Part shown: positions 1-10,880 of the stretch, piece after piece | Layout of the letters: every line of letters starts with the position of its first letter | How positions within the stretch are numbered: the first letter of the stretch is position 1 | Assembly: GCA_022495005.1 (NCBI GenBank) | Contig: JAGYXB010001004.1 | Location: 62,001-126,000 of the forward strand | DNA length: 64,000 bases | Direction: 5' to 3' | From: Rhyacophila brunnea | Taxonomy: Eukaryota; Arthropoda; Insecta; Trichoptera; Rhyacophilidae | The notes under the pieces: generated by a model | The model's database searches: none | What the model saw: only the letters and a program-made list of their open reading frames with translations | What the model was told of the DNA's origin: nothing | Position numbers and translations under genes: made by a program

Positions 1-239
1 ATAAAATTCATTGAATCAGTCCTAATTTAAAAAAAACTGATAATATAAGGTAACCATTATATCATGGCTTTGACATCTTAGCGGCAATCTGCAGAACTAA
101 AAATCTCTAGCTCTTTTAAGTATATATCACCCAACCTCCATATTTTTTCTTTATATTACATGACATGAAACTTGAAGTATAATTTCAATACAGGGAACTC
201 AGAAATAATGGGAACTGAAATACTTAACGGGTGTGGAGA

Positions 240-2022
240 CAGTGGCGCACCCAGGGGGGGGGAGGGGGCCTTGGCCCCCCCCAAAATATGAAAATCATCA
301 GAATGATTTTACATATTGAAATCGAAAGCCAATAAACTATACCTTGGGCTTAGACAAACAACACGGCAAAAAATGATTTGTAATTCTCCAGCACCCTTTT
401 TTAGTAATATTTCTTAGATTTTAATTTCTAATACAAAAATTTTGAAACACTAATGTCAGGTTTTTTTAGAAACCAGTTCCCTAATGAAATTCTCGGTGTC
501 CACCCGAATTCCGGAGTGGTATAGGTCATGGCTGGGGAGGGTTGACAGGGCTCTAGCCTGGGGGCCCGGGCTGTGGGGGGCCCGGCGTGTCGGGTTGACC
601 AGATAAGTGAGATAAACACACATCATAAATTAGCTTTAATAGTAAAAAAAGTCGCCTGCGGCGCTATTATACTTCATGACTATGAACATTTTAATTTATA
701 TAAATGTCTAATATATTTTCTGATTATTATGTGTCGATACTCGACAGCTCCATTATTAAAGTAGATGTATTGAAAATCGCCAATAATTCACTGTATAAGT
801 ACCCTCAATTTGAAATAAAACACAATTTGAAAAACGTTAATGTAGTGTTTCACACCGTTTTAATAAACTTTAGTTAAAGTCCTAATTAAATTATAGGTAG
901 GTACACTGAATAAAACTGAATATCACACGTAATAATGATCTTATTTATTAATAAAAATTAAATTGTAAGTAAGGTATCCATAAAATTGAATCATGACAAT
1001 GACTGACAAACTCAATGTGAATAATGGCCTTGCATCTCCTTGTAAAGTTTGGGTAAGTCAGGTTCGTATGTTGTTGATTTAATTTTAAGCACGATTCCAG
1101 GTTCTCATCAATAAATCGATTTCTCAATTTACTCTTGATTTCCTCTCTTGGAAATCTTTTTACTAACCACGAAACTTGCAATATTAACATTGTTGAAAGA
1201 TTTTATTCAGTACCTAATTAAATACAGATCTTTATTTTTCTTGACTCTTCTCCTCAGCTGCTTTCTTCCTTGCATCATCGACAGAATATTTAGCGCAAAA
1301 TTACGAGTTTTTAGTTGTAGTATCTCTCTAAATTTGAATGCGCTAATTTTTCCCGACACATAAATAAAGGTCGGTAAGCCATTTAAGTTTTGAATAAACG
1401 CGAAGTCTCGGTCTATTCAACATTACATTTACGGTTATCTTCTTCCATTTTCTTTGCTTCTTCTTTGTAGCCATGTCAAATATGACAGAGAGCATCTGTG
1501 GCAGAGCCGCACTCAAGGGGCCAAAGAGCCGCAGTTTGCCGACCACTGCCCTAGCCTGTGGGCCCGTTTCAGGATGTGGGGGCCATGGTGTGGGTACACC
1601 GAGTGCATTAGACAAAAGACCGATAAACGAGATATAAGGCTGTGTTGTATTGAGTAGGTTGTGTATAATTTAAATGCAATAATACTTTTTTTGTCCATTT
1701 TCAATTAATATGTTGGAACCTCAATATTAAAAAACCAAAAATCTGCGATAAACATTCTGCGAAAAGAACGACTACACCCACTACGGTGGTGGTGTAAATC
1801 AAATAACATTTTTTTCGGTGGAATTCGGAATAAATATTGTATTGTTGTTTTAATTTAATAAAACGATTTTTTTTTTAGTACTTATTCCACTTTTATTAAA
1901 TAGATTAGGACCGGTTTCGTCTGCCTCAGAGGGACATTTTTACAAGAAGAAAAAGAGCCTATGGCACTAATTTACATTCTCCTCCTTGGGCCCCCCAATA
2001 ATAATTCCTGGGTGCGCCACTG
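240..2022. mobile_element. hAT-superfamily DNA transposon, non-autonomous or decayed
   Basis: The ends are 16-bp inverted repeats, CAGTGGCGCACCCAGG on the left and its exact complement on the right. They are flanked by an 8-bp target duplication, TGTGGAGA (232-239) and TGTGGAGT (2023-2030), with one mismatch. An 8-bp duplication and a CAGTGGCG-type end are hallmarks of hAT transposons. Poly-G and poly-C runs lie just inside both ends. No intact transposase is present: the interior has only short broken frames, and GC-rich pieces near 530-620 and 1500-1600 resemble each other. The interior also holds a half copy of another repeat (1849-1942). Superfamily call strong; family unknown. Confidence 0.85.
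1849..1942 (+). repeat. Half copy of the dispersed GGCGGATGAAACC repeat, nested in the hAT element
   Basis: This stretch matches the left arm of the palindrome at 59537-59742: TTTAATTTAATAAAAC, then ACTTATTCCACTT, then GGACCGGTTTCGTC and GCCTC. It lacks the second arm. Its position inside the hAT ends implies insertion into that element, or capture by it. Confidence 0.6.
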
Positions 2023-2030
2023 TGTGGAGT

Positions 2031-3309
2031 TACAGACAATCGATTTCGAGTGTGGAAGAATATGGGATAAACACAAACACGTATTAATAGTACGTTTGTA
2101 TTTCAGACAACTGTTCTCAGTTTATGCACTGACGTTCATTCAATATTGATGTATTTGAAGGTTGCAACAGACTATTGCACGTCTATAATATGTATTCCAT
2201 TTTCAAAACCCTGCATCAAATGTAGTGTATTGGGGGGTATAACCTATCAGAGTTATATTTATTAATCAGTTCTGTGTTTACAATGTATGTTAAAAGGATA
2301 AAAATATAATGGTAAAATAAACATCAGGAAAATCTTTTACCAAAAAGGTATTTTTTTCTGAAAAAAATATAATCTAGCGAATTCATTAGAACAAAACTTT
2401 ACTGAAAATGAAAATATATTGCAGAAAAACATTTCTGAAAAAACCGTAGGATATAAATTTGTGTTTAATAATGTATTAACTTAACAGCGGCGCAGTTTAA
2501 CGAAATTTACCATAAACAAAAAAAAAGTTTATGATAAGAAACTGTGAGATTTATCTTCGTTAGAATTGAATTACTACTTCATTTAAGTGTTTTGAATTGT
2601 CAAAGTTATTTGCTCGTCGTGGCTATTGATTTATTTAGCAGGTTTTTTGAACATATTTTTTTATGAGCAGTGTATTCCGAAAAAGTTAACTTGTCACAAA
2701 GTTACGAGTATTTCCAGCTTGTTTTATACGACATTGAAAATCGCCTCTTGACACTTTCAGTCGAGTTTATTACAGTTATATAAGAAAGATGAACATTATT
2801 TTATAATATAGTTTTATTGACACAATATGATAGTAAAAGTTTAATTTTGTTAATATAACCACATAATGAATATTATCGTAATAGTTATTATTACTTAAAG
2901 CTTGTTAATAGGTACATTTAGAATGGTGTGTGAAAGTGGGTCTAAAATGATTCCGTGCCACTGAATGGATGCTGCCGACTGGACGACGCCAACGGGACAC
3001 CACGGCAGCTGGATGACTGATATCTAGGTGCAAAAGCAGATGAATAAATTGCGTAAAAAATACACGTAATATTAACGATTTAAACCATAAAGTAAATAGT
3101 AAGTCTAATACGAATTATGCACCAATACTAAGTGAATTGTAAACTTATTTGTAAGACTCATTTCGGTGCTTTTAGATTCTAATCTTGCACTGAACTGCAG
3201 CTCTCGTATTATAAAATAATATTTGATAATTGATCGGTATTCCGAAAATTGTGCAAAGCATTTCAACTAACTTTCGGTCGGCACAATAGATTGATCAAAT
3301 TTGATCAAA
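2031..3309. other. Gene-free AT-rich stretch
   Basis: No coding frame, RNA gene or terminal repeat is visible. A short GC-richer patch at about 2930-3020 is of unknown nature. Confidence 0.5.
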
Positions 3310-3625
3310 CTTCAAAGGTCTTGGATTTTGAGCTTTGAGAATCGATGTCTTCGCAAAATCTTTAGGGATACACTGGTACGACCGCATTACAAATACTCGA
3401 GTTCGTGAGTGGACTCGGCAGAGAGTGCAACACTTTGTGCCCTTATGGCACAGCATCAAGGGTTCCATCGCCGTGGCTGGCCCTACGTCACCCTGCAGCG
3501 GTGCTACAAAACTGACCTACGTGCTGCAGGTCTGACATAGCGGGAGGCACGTGAGTTGGCATTGGACCAAAGGTAGTGGCGCAAACTATGTCTCAATCCT
3601 GGGGCATGACAGGGAGAAGTAGTAA
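3310..3625 (+). mobile_element. Non-LTR retrotransposon (LINE) 3' end, truncated and frameshifted
   Basis: Broken frames encode the C-terminal tail typical of RTE-like or related LINE reverse transcriptases. In order they read ENRCLRKIF, then after a frameshift WYDRITNTRVREWT, then LQRCYKTDLRAAGLT, REARELALDQR and WRKL, with stops between. This is the region after the polymerase domain (the 'RNTEVR...GRP...W' tail of these elements). A second copy of the same family, in opposite orientation, lies at 63245-63520. The copy is 5'-truncated, as is usual for LINE insertions, and inactive. Confidence 0.75.
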
Positions 3626-5248
3626 TAGTAGTTATATTATGGACTTTATTTAAAATTTCTCTTCTCTTCTTTTTTCTATGGGTCAGACCTGTTAAAATAT
3701 TATAGATATCATAATTTAGTAGTGACTAATGTAATAAGCAAAAGAAGATCTGTTATTATGGTGATGTATTTACGATAAGTCTATAATCATTTTTAATTTC
3801 AAATGTATCTTAATCTTGATTTAACTAATTTTATGGTTTTTTACCGTAAGATAATTTTTAACTACTTGTTTTTATTATTTTTTATGGTTTACTAATATAA
3901 TTAAAACTATATGATTATTTAAGTACCCAATTGAAATTAATGATATCCGTATTACGAGGTGTTAAAACGGATGAATATTTATTATGTAATGTAGACCAAC
4001 GCAAACTTTTTTATATAATCTAGTAATACTTGTTATGATAATGTCTAGAGCAAAGATAGATCATGGGTTGTCTAAAATATGTGCTCTGATTCAGATTTGC
4101 ATGCTATAACAGATAGGTTGAAATCATCAAAGGCCTTTCTATAGTAAAATGCGAGTATCACTGCGCAAAGGCTGTCAACGACAGCTTGTCTCATGAATAA
4201 TCATCGAGATAAAGGTAGATTGTTAGGTGCACTTGGTCATTTCATGCGTCCAGTAATCAGGGAAAATAGTTATTAATATGAACAGGTAGTTATTATTATA
4301 GTCACGTCATTATGTTACTATATCTATGTGCATACTTATTTAAAAGTATTGTATTGGTTAAATACCAAGTGGCTGATTACTAATAATCACAGTCACCTAT
4401 TAAACAGACATCAGTAGACACCTATTAAAATAATTAAATCACAAAAATGTCACAGATTCTAAAAAGAGATAAATAAAAATTGTAAATGGGTGCGTGCATC
4501 TTATACGTGCACGTGTTATATTTTCTACTTCCATTCTATCACCTTTCAGCTTCGAATTATAGGGCAAGTAAAGGCTTTGTGTTAGATTTTTTGAGAAATC
4601 ACAATCTCTAAGGACAAGCACAAGACCCTTCCTCTTCATCTTGTCCGACTCCTCTACAGGCGAAGACATGTAGATAAAAGTAAAGGTCTTTATTTTGTTC
4701 ATGAATGATTTCAGTTTTAGGATAATATGCGGGTAGTATAAGAAATCACTGGTGGGACTGCCAACTTGGGTTTCATTAATATGCTGTAGATTTCTATCTA
4801 TGCTGTAGATTCGAGACTCGTTTTATAGATTTATTTATCTGCTACGGTATGCTGTATTTACCAGGGAGCAGAGAGGTTAGAAAATTTTGGGTCAACATCG
4901 ATTTTAATGATACCAAATGTGACGCTAAAAAACAAACGTGGCCATCTCCATCACAAGTGAAACTGAGTAAATCAACTTTTTTGTTTTTGTGGTTAATTTG
5001 AACCCGTAAGTTAATAATTTCCTAATTTATGATTATATTTTATTTAAAAGATACGATTTAAACAATGCTCAATAATCGCGAATCTTTAACAAACAAGATA
5101 TTTACGATTTTATGTTGGAGATGACTATGTTTGTTTTGTATCATCTGGATTTGACCAGGTTTGAAATAAATACTATTGGAGATGGACAGTTTTGTTTTGT
5201 ATTCGATTGGTTTGTTTTGTATTCTAACAAACAGGGTTGTGTTAAAAT
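3626..5248. other. Gene-free AT-rich stretch
   Basis: Only chance frames are visible. An 87-codon - strand frame at 4439-4702 begins with ATG, but has no recognisable domain and no clear splice sites. Confidence 0.45.
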
Positions 5249-5380
5249 GGGTGCCGGACGAAATCCCGAATGCTGAAATTCCAAATGCCGACATCCCGAA
5301 AGCCGAAATCCCGAAAGCCAAAATCCCGAATGGCCGAAATCCCGAATGGCCGGAATCCCGAAGGCCGAAATCCCGAAAAA
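5249..5380 (+). repeat. Left arm of a CCCGAA-type inverted element
   Basis: It opens with GGGTGCCGGACGAAATCCCG and continues as about eight imperfect ~15-bp units of the form GAAATCCCGAAnGCC. The same arm starts the copies at 30030 and 50111 and, inverted, ends the copy at 9558-9894. No matching right arm is present; the tandem array at 5401 follows instead. Translating the repeat gives a spurious periodic 'FGISAFGIS' peptide, which is not a gene. Confidence 0.75.
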
Positions 5381-5400
5381 TAAAAAAATATAAACAGTAT

Positions 5401-6175
5401 TAATTTTCAACCAGCGGTTCCCCAATAGGCGGCGCCTTTTCTTGGGTGTGTAATTTAACAAGATAATTAAATTAGTTATATAAAAACTGTTATTAATTAT
5501 GGAATGAAGCAACAAAATAATTTTCAACCAGCGGCACCCCAAAAGGCGGCGCTTTTTCTCGATTGTATACTTAATTAATTTATCTAGATAATTAAAATAA
5601 TTATATTAAAAACTATTATTAATTATGGAATGAAGCAAAAAAATAATTTTCAACCAGCGGTACCCCAATAGGCGGCGCTTTTTCTTGAATGTGTAATTTA
5701 ACAAGATAAATAAAATAGTTATAATAAAAACTATTCATAATTATGGAATCAAGCAACAAAATAATTTTCAACCAGCGGCACCCCAAAAAGCGGCGCTTTT
5801 TCTCGATTGTATAATTTATCTAGATAATTAAAATAGTAGTATTAAAAACTATTATTAATTATGGAATGAAGCAAAAAAATAATTTTCAACCAGCGGTACC
5901 CCAATAGGCGGCGCTTTTTCTTGAATGTGTAATTTAACAAGATAATTAAAATAGTTATAAAAAAAACTATTCATAATTATGGAATCAAGCAACAAAATAA
6001 TTTTCAACCAGCGGCACCCCAAAAGGGGACGCTTTTTCTCGATTGTATAATTTAACAAGATAATCAAAATAGTTATATAAAAACTATTATTAATTATGAA
6101 ATAATGCAAAAAAAATATTTTCAACCAGCGGTACCCCAATAGGCGGCTCTTTTTCTAGAGTGTGTAATTAAATAA
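5401..6175. repeat. Tandem satellite-like array, ~118-bp units alternating in two types
   Basis: Seven units begin near 5401, 5518, 5644, 5762, 5880, 5998 and 6115, each starting TAATTTTCAACCAGCGG. Two subtypes alternate from the second unit on. One reads GGTACCCCAATAGGCGG followed by CTTGAATGTG; the other reads GGCACCCCAAAAGGCGG followed by CTCGATTGTA. The effective higher-order period is therefore ~236 bp. Each unit ends in an AT-rich tract containing ATTATGGAAT. The array abuts a CCCGAA arm, so it may be the interior of a larger element. Confidence 0.9.
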
Positions 6176-6179
6176 TAAA

Positions 6180-7302
6180 AGTTAATAATTATCATAATTC
6201 ATATGACCATAAATTATTTTAATCGAAATTTAATAAGATTGCCAGCAACTTGTTGCCAATGTGGACACCGCTTTATGATCTAATCCTAGAACGCAGAATG
6301 AGAAAGGTTAGATGTCTTTTCAGTATTATTAAATGAAGTGAAGGCGTGTACACTTACAGAAACAACGCTCAAGAAATATGAACCTTTTGAAATGTGGCTG
6401 TACATACGCAAGCTCCGTATTAGTTAGAACGACAAAGTTATAATAATGTCGAAATGATATCGAGGATGAAAAAGACCAAAGAAATAATCAGAGAAATAAA
6501 AACAATAAAGTCGGCATCCCAAGCGATTTCAACTTTTGCATCTTGTCATTGAAGGAAAGATCTACGGTAACTGAGACCCTGGTAGAATAAAAACGTCCTG
6601 GCTCAAGAACTTTAGATTTAAAGCAACGGTGGGCAGGGAGAAAATGGCTGAACTCATCGTCGACGTCCGATATCAGATATGGCACGAAAAGAAGAAGAAA
6701 ACCTGCCTAATTATGACTATTACAATATATAAGGATGAATAAATTGAATATTGACAGCGACTATCATGTAGATGTTATAATATCATACTCAATAATGTAT
6801 AGTTATGTGTCTATTCTGTACATAATAATATGTACACAATACATGTGGGTATACGTATTATCAAGCAGTTTAATCTAATAATGAAACAGCATGATATTAA
6901 TCTACATACAAGAAACTAATCACAAAAATCTTGTATCGATGATTTTTTCTAATCGAAAGTGTAATGTGGTATTATCATATGACGTGGCGCCTTTAGTAAC
7001 AAATACTAATACAATACCTACGTATATGAATCGGTCACCGATCTGATATCCCCATATTGTTGGTAAGTATTAATACTATTATTAAATTGTATTATATGAG
7101 AATGCGGATAATTGGATTGATTGTGGTTGAACAGTTGCTATAATAGTGGTATTACTATGTATACGTTGACCGAAAAAGAACTGCGACAATTTTATTGCAA
7201 CAGTGTAGATATACTTTACCAATGAAATAAGATGATTTTTTCAGATGAGAGAAATGAGAAAACTCTTTTAATTCATTCACCATTTGTTTATTTGATGGTA
7301 AT
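6180..7302. other. Gene-free AT-rich stretch
   Basis: Nothing recognisable on either strand. One - strand frame at 6488-6685 is short and of ordinary composition. Confidence 0.45.
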
Positions 7303-7500
7303 GTCTACGATGGTTTAAGCGTCGGTTTATAATGTCGTGGGTCCTAGGTTCAAATCCTGGGGTTTGCAAATACACAATATATTGTTTTTCAATTTGGGTT
7401 TGGAATCAGAAAATAGACCTAATAGTATGAGCAAGCGGCTAATATCAATTACTCGTAAAAACAAAACTCTGTTAATACAATCCTCTACTCTGTGAATTGC
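7303..7500 (+). mobile_element. tRNA-Ser-derived SINE
   Basis: The head resembles a tRNA-Ser: TCTACGATGG, TTTAAGCGTCGG, then a B-box-like GGTTCAAATCC. The body carries TACTCGTAAAAACAAAACT and CTGTTAATACAATCCTCTACTCTGTG, shared with the copies at 25685 and 39030. Part of the A-box region (CCGAGTGG) is missing here but present in the other two copies. Confidence 0.7.
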
Positions 7501-8294
7501 CATAATATGATTTAATTAGCTTCGAACATGGGTAAAAAAACTTTGCTACATTAATACTAATTACTACATGTCATATATTGCGTTGTGAATTAAATAAATG
7601 TATAGTCAATTGAATAGTTGCATAATTAACATTAACATAATTGCGGTCATAAAGTAAAGGATATTTATACAATTTTGAAATAAAAAAATAATTGAATTGC
7701 TCAATTGTTTGCGTTGATAAATTTTCCATGAACCCAAATTTAGACATTATATTGAATCTTTACAAATGAGATAACTATTTTCAAAAACCAATAAGTCGAA
7801 TATTTAAAATATGTGATAAATACGTTGTGTTTTAAGCATAAGTGTACTTCGTAATTTTAATTAAAACCAATATGCTCATTCTTATTAGCAAATAAACATT
7901 TTATTGCATTAAATATAGTCATAAAAGAATTGAAGCTTCTCGCATTTATTTATATTATTTTAATTAATGCATCCATTTAGATTTTCAACTTTTTTAAAAA
8001 TATGCTTTGTGGGTAGATTTTGGAAGTAATAGATCATTCTATGTTGTGTGAAATTACACACACTTTAATATGCAAGTATGTACTATTTTTTACATTACGA
8101 ATAATTGGTTTTTGGAAATATTATATGACTCAAATATTAAGTAAGAGACTTGCTGATGACAGAGAATACGTTTTTGTACTTTTTACTACACTTATATACC
8201 TTTTTGTCTGATAACCTTGCATAAAATTAGATCAAGTGATATTCACTTGTATTAATATTTATAGTAATAAAAAAAAGATAGATAGATATAATTA
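7501..8294. other. Gene-free AT-rich stretch
   Basis: Only short AT-rich frames are visible; no repeat homology seen within the window. Confidence 0.45.
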
Positions 8295-8395
8295 TGTAAA
8301 AACAATATTTTTAGAATATATTAACAATTTCATCCTAGAGCCGGAGTGTACAGTTATAAAGCATATTGTACTCTACCACAAAAAATCTTGGTGGA
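8295..8395 (+). repeat. Interspersed repeat, copy 1 (inverted partner at 16615)
   Basis: The string TTTAGAATATATTAACA, then CATCCTAGAGCCGGAGTG, TTATAAAGCATAT and GTACTCTAC is matched by the reverse complement of 16615-16700 with few differences. The family type is not identifiable. Confidence 0.55.
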
Positions 8396-8676
8396 TAATA
8401 TAAAGATTATAAAATTTAACCAAATAAAGAATATTAATTATTGGTTCAGGAGTTCATAAAATGTATTGAGATATTTTCCTATTACAATGCTGATTTATTG
8501 ATTTTTATGAAATTTATTATTGTTAATTTATAAATAAAAACAAACAAATAAAATACTAATAAAAGTCATAAAAAATCTGAGCACAATCAATTCATTTTGT
8601 GGGAAATATTTATAGTGCGCGCTGTGAATGTAGCGATTGGATCTCTGCAGTAATGAGTCGTAAGTAAAGTTGGTCG

Positions 8677-8793
8677 TTATTCGTTACATCCAAGGTCGAA
8701 TTTCTTGTTAACGGCCGCTTCCAGCTTCCCACTCATAGAAATGTCATTGGCCACCTGGTTTCTTGATAATGCCTTTGCAAAATGATAATTTAT
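8677..8793 (-). CDS. Coding-like fragment, possible exon (unrecognised)
   Basis: A 38-codon - strand frame ends in TAA and lies in a locally GC-richer patch. It contains LSRNQVANDISMSGKLEAAV followed by KFDLGCNE, with codon-like composition (AAG, CTG, GAA, GCG, GCC). Its first internal ATG is the Met of DISMSG. There is no convincing acceptor upstream. It could be an exon end, a relic of a transposon protein or a conserved non-coding patch that happens to be open. No family recognised. Confidence 0.2.
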   Translation of the reverse strand: MNYHFAKALSRNQVANDISMSGKLEAAVNKKFDLGCNE

Positions 8794-9291
8794 TCATATA
8801 GATCACTTTTCTTTTTCTTCCTCGAAAGCATGACTCAATATCTCAACAATACACGTAAATTTAGACATGTAAGTTTTTAGATAAGGTTTTGAAAAGGTCA
8901 GTGAGCAAACACAATTTATTGTAAATAATAATAGTCTGATAAACTTGTAATAGTATTGGTTAAGTAAAATCAACTCACTGCAAATTTATAGAACAATATT
9001 ATAGAAAATACAGCCATAAAGATTTTTTCCTGAAACTGTTTTCATATAATACAGAAATATTTAGAGTTATTACTTTACAGATTAAAAATTATTATTTAAC
9101 AAAATATAACATTCCACAAATCATTATTAGAATAAATTAACCTAACACTAAACGTATGATTAATATAAAAATATACAAATACCTTCTTATATCATTGTCA
9201 TCTCAGCAACTATCACGCATGGACCTTACATCTTACTGGTTCTTTGATGGTCCCATCTACTAACTGCTAAGGGTATTACTATTAGAGAAGA

Positions 9292-9440
9292 TTTGTGATG
9301 TGTGTTTATCTCCCTCAGCTAGTCGATTTACTATGCCTCTCCCTCAATTTCTGGACCACCAGGCTAGAGTCCTATCACCATCCCCTTGCTGGGGCCATGC
9401 ACTCTCTATCTACTGCTGGTCTTCTTGCTGTCTAAGCTAT
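9292..9440 (-). mobile_element. Fragment related to the hAT element interior
   Basis: The reverse complement aligns with about 530-625 of the first hAT element. Shared blocks include CTCTAGCCTGG and GAGATAAACACACATCA in the same order and spacing. Apparent open frames here are by-products of this relic. Confidence 0.55.
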
Positions 9441-9547
9441 TCGAAGTTATTAGTATATCGTTGCTACGGACTTATACTAAACATCATTATTTAACCGATC
9501 CTTAACTGCTATTGCTTACATTTTAGGCCTTTTAAATCTCTTGGGTA

Positions 9548-9904
9548 CCACTAGATGGGGTTTGGGTCGAAATCCCTAAGGCCGGAATCCCGAAGGCCGA
9601 AAATTTTTCTACAAAAAAAAATGGTTTTTTGTCTCTCCTGTAAAAAACCATTTTTTGTGGAAAAATGGAAACTAAGATATTAATAATTTTCAAAATATAT
9701 TTTTTCATTGCATTTTCTTTAATAAAAAGTAGTATTTTTTGCTTTAGAGTTGGTAGTTTATTACTTTTTGTGTTTTTTTATTTTTGGATTCCGGCCATTT
9801 GGTATTTTAGCATTCGGGATTTCGGCCTTCGGGATTTCGGCCATTCGGGATTTCACCATTCGGGATTCCGGCCTTCGGGATTTTGACCGGCACCCCACTG
9901 GATG
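9548..9904. mobile_element. CCCGAA-type inverted element with flanking direct repeats
   Basis: Short left arm (about 9562-9602) and longer right arm (about 9786-9894), both made of ~15-bp units of GAAATCCCGAAnGCC type, enclose an AT-rich core. The core carries GGTTTTTTGTCTCTCCTG and a local hairpin of CCATTTTTT type. The direct repeats CCACTAGATG (9548-9557) and CCACTGGATG (9895-9904), 9 of 10 identical, look like a target duplication. No coding capacity. Confidence 0.7.
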
Positions 9905-10489
9905 ATGAGATTTGTCCAAGAGTACTCTAGAGACGTTATAATATAAAAAAATATTGTATTATTGGTCTATCTATAAGCATATAAAAACATATTTTATTAA
10001 ACGAAATCTCGATTAATACTGTATTAAAAAAAAACAAGGTATAAAATGCCGATTGACATTATTAAAATGACTTCTAAATTCATTACTCGGATAAATATAT
10101 TCTTGTTTTTATAAAATTGTATTAGTATGAATATAAATTATTACACATGCCAAAATACAACACTTGGAAGTCTAAAGCTCAACGATAGACTGAGAATGTC
10201 AACGTTAAGTTACTACCGATGCATCAATGCGTGCGACAGACGCGTGGCTATAGACAAACGTCAAAGATGCCATCAGATCTTTGATACCCTGTTTTATATT
10301 GCGATACCAAACAATACCAGTTTAAGTACTACAAAAGGATTCCAGACTAATGCAAATATTACTTCTGTATTGAATATTTCTCTTACCTACCTACTTATTT
10401 TTTAACATGCCCTATTATTCAAAAAACTATTTTATAAGCTCACAACATAAAATTGTATAATACACAAAGTATAAATATGTATAACCAAC

Positions 10490-10605
10490 ACCATCTGAAA
10501 TTTGTATCATTAGTTCAATGAAAATAAATAAGTATATCTGACAAAGTTTAATGTGTACTATTTATGTCAGATCTCCACAGCCTACCTCCATCATTTATAC
10601 TTTAT
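10490..10605 (+). repeat. Interspersed repeat, probably hAT-derived, copy 1
   Basis: Shares ACCATCTGAAA, ATTAGTT.AATGAAAA, AATAAGTAT, CTGACAAAGTTTA and CTCCACAGCCTACCTCCATC with 34360-34490. The last block also occurs near the right end of the hAT MITE at 20778-21425, suggesting these are fragments of one family. Confidence 0.55.
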
Positions 10606-10804
10606 CTACTTCCATTATTTATGATTAATGACATTTTAATAGGCTTGCTAAATCTGTTAACAGCTGGTATCTAATTTACTACGGTGTTCGAAAATAGTTT
10701 AAATTTCCAATTTTACTTAGTAATAATATTGTAAGTTTTTTTATTGTATTATTTTTATATATAATAGAATTAACTGTATTGTATATTCATGAGCATTTGT
10801 CATT

Positions 10805-10880
10805 CATTCGTGAGTGCGCACAATGACCCAAGATGCCAAAATATGAAATCCGGGTCGAAAATAATGACTCAAATGGAATA
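10805..10880 (-). repeat. Partial copy of a small inverted-repeat element
   Basis: Matches the reverse complement of the element at 35562-35675: AGTGCGCA, AAGATGCC, then GGGTCGAAAATAATGACTC against the complement's GGTCGCAAAAAATAACAC. It continues with CTCAAATGGAAT as in the flank of the other copy. Confidence 0.4.

Noticed and set aside
428..619. Pro-rich coding frame inside the first hAT element
   Set aside because: Related non-coding GC-rich blocks recur at 1500-1600 and, inverted, at 9292-9440, all within transposon relics.
4439..4702. 87-codon - strand ATG frame
   Set aside because: Somewhat protein-like but without splice sites, domain or compositional contrast; kept only as a note.
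5058..5542. Open frames giving repeated FGISAFGIS peptides (also near 9665, 30021-30703, 50106)
   Set aside because: They are translations of the CCCGAA tandem units on either strand, not proteins.
5401..6175. CRISPR array
   Set aside because: Units are contiguous ~118-bp tandem repeats with no unique spacers, in eukaryotic DNA.
10127..10405. 92-codon + strand ATG frame
   Set aside because: No domain; second half is AT-driven. Chance or relic.
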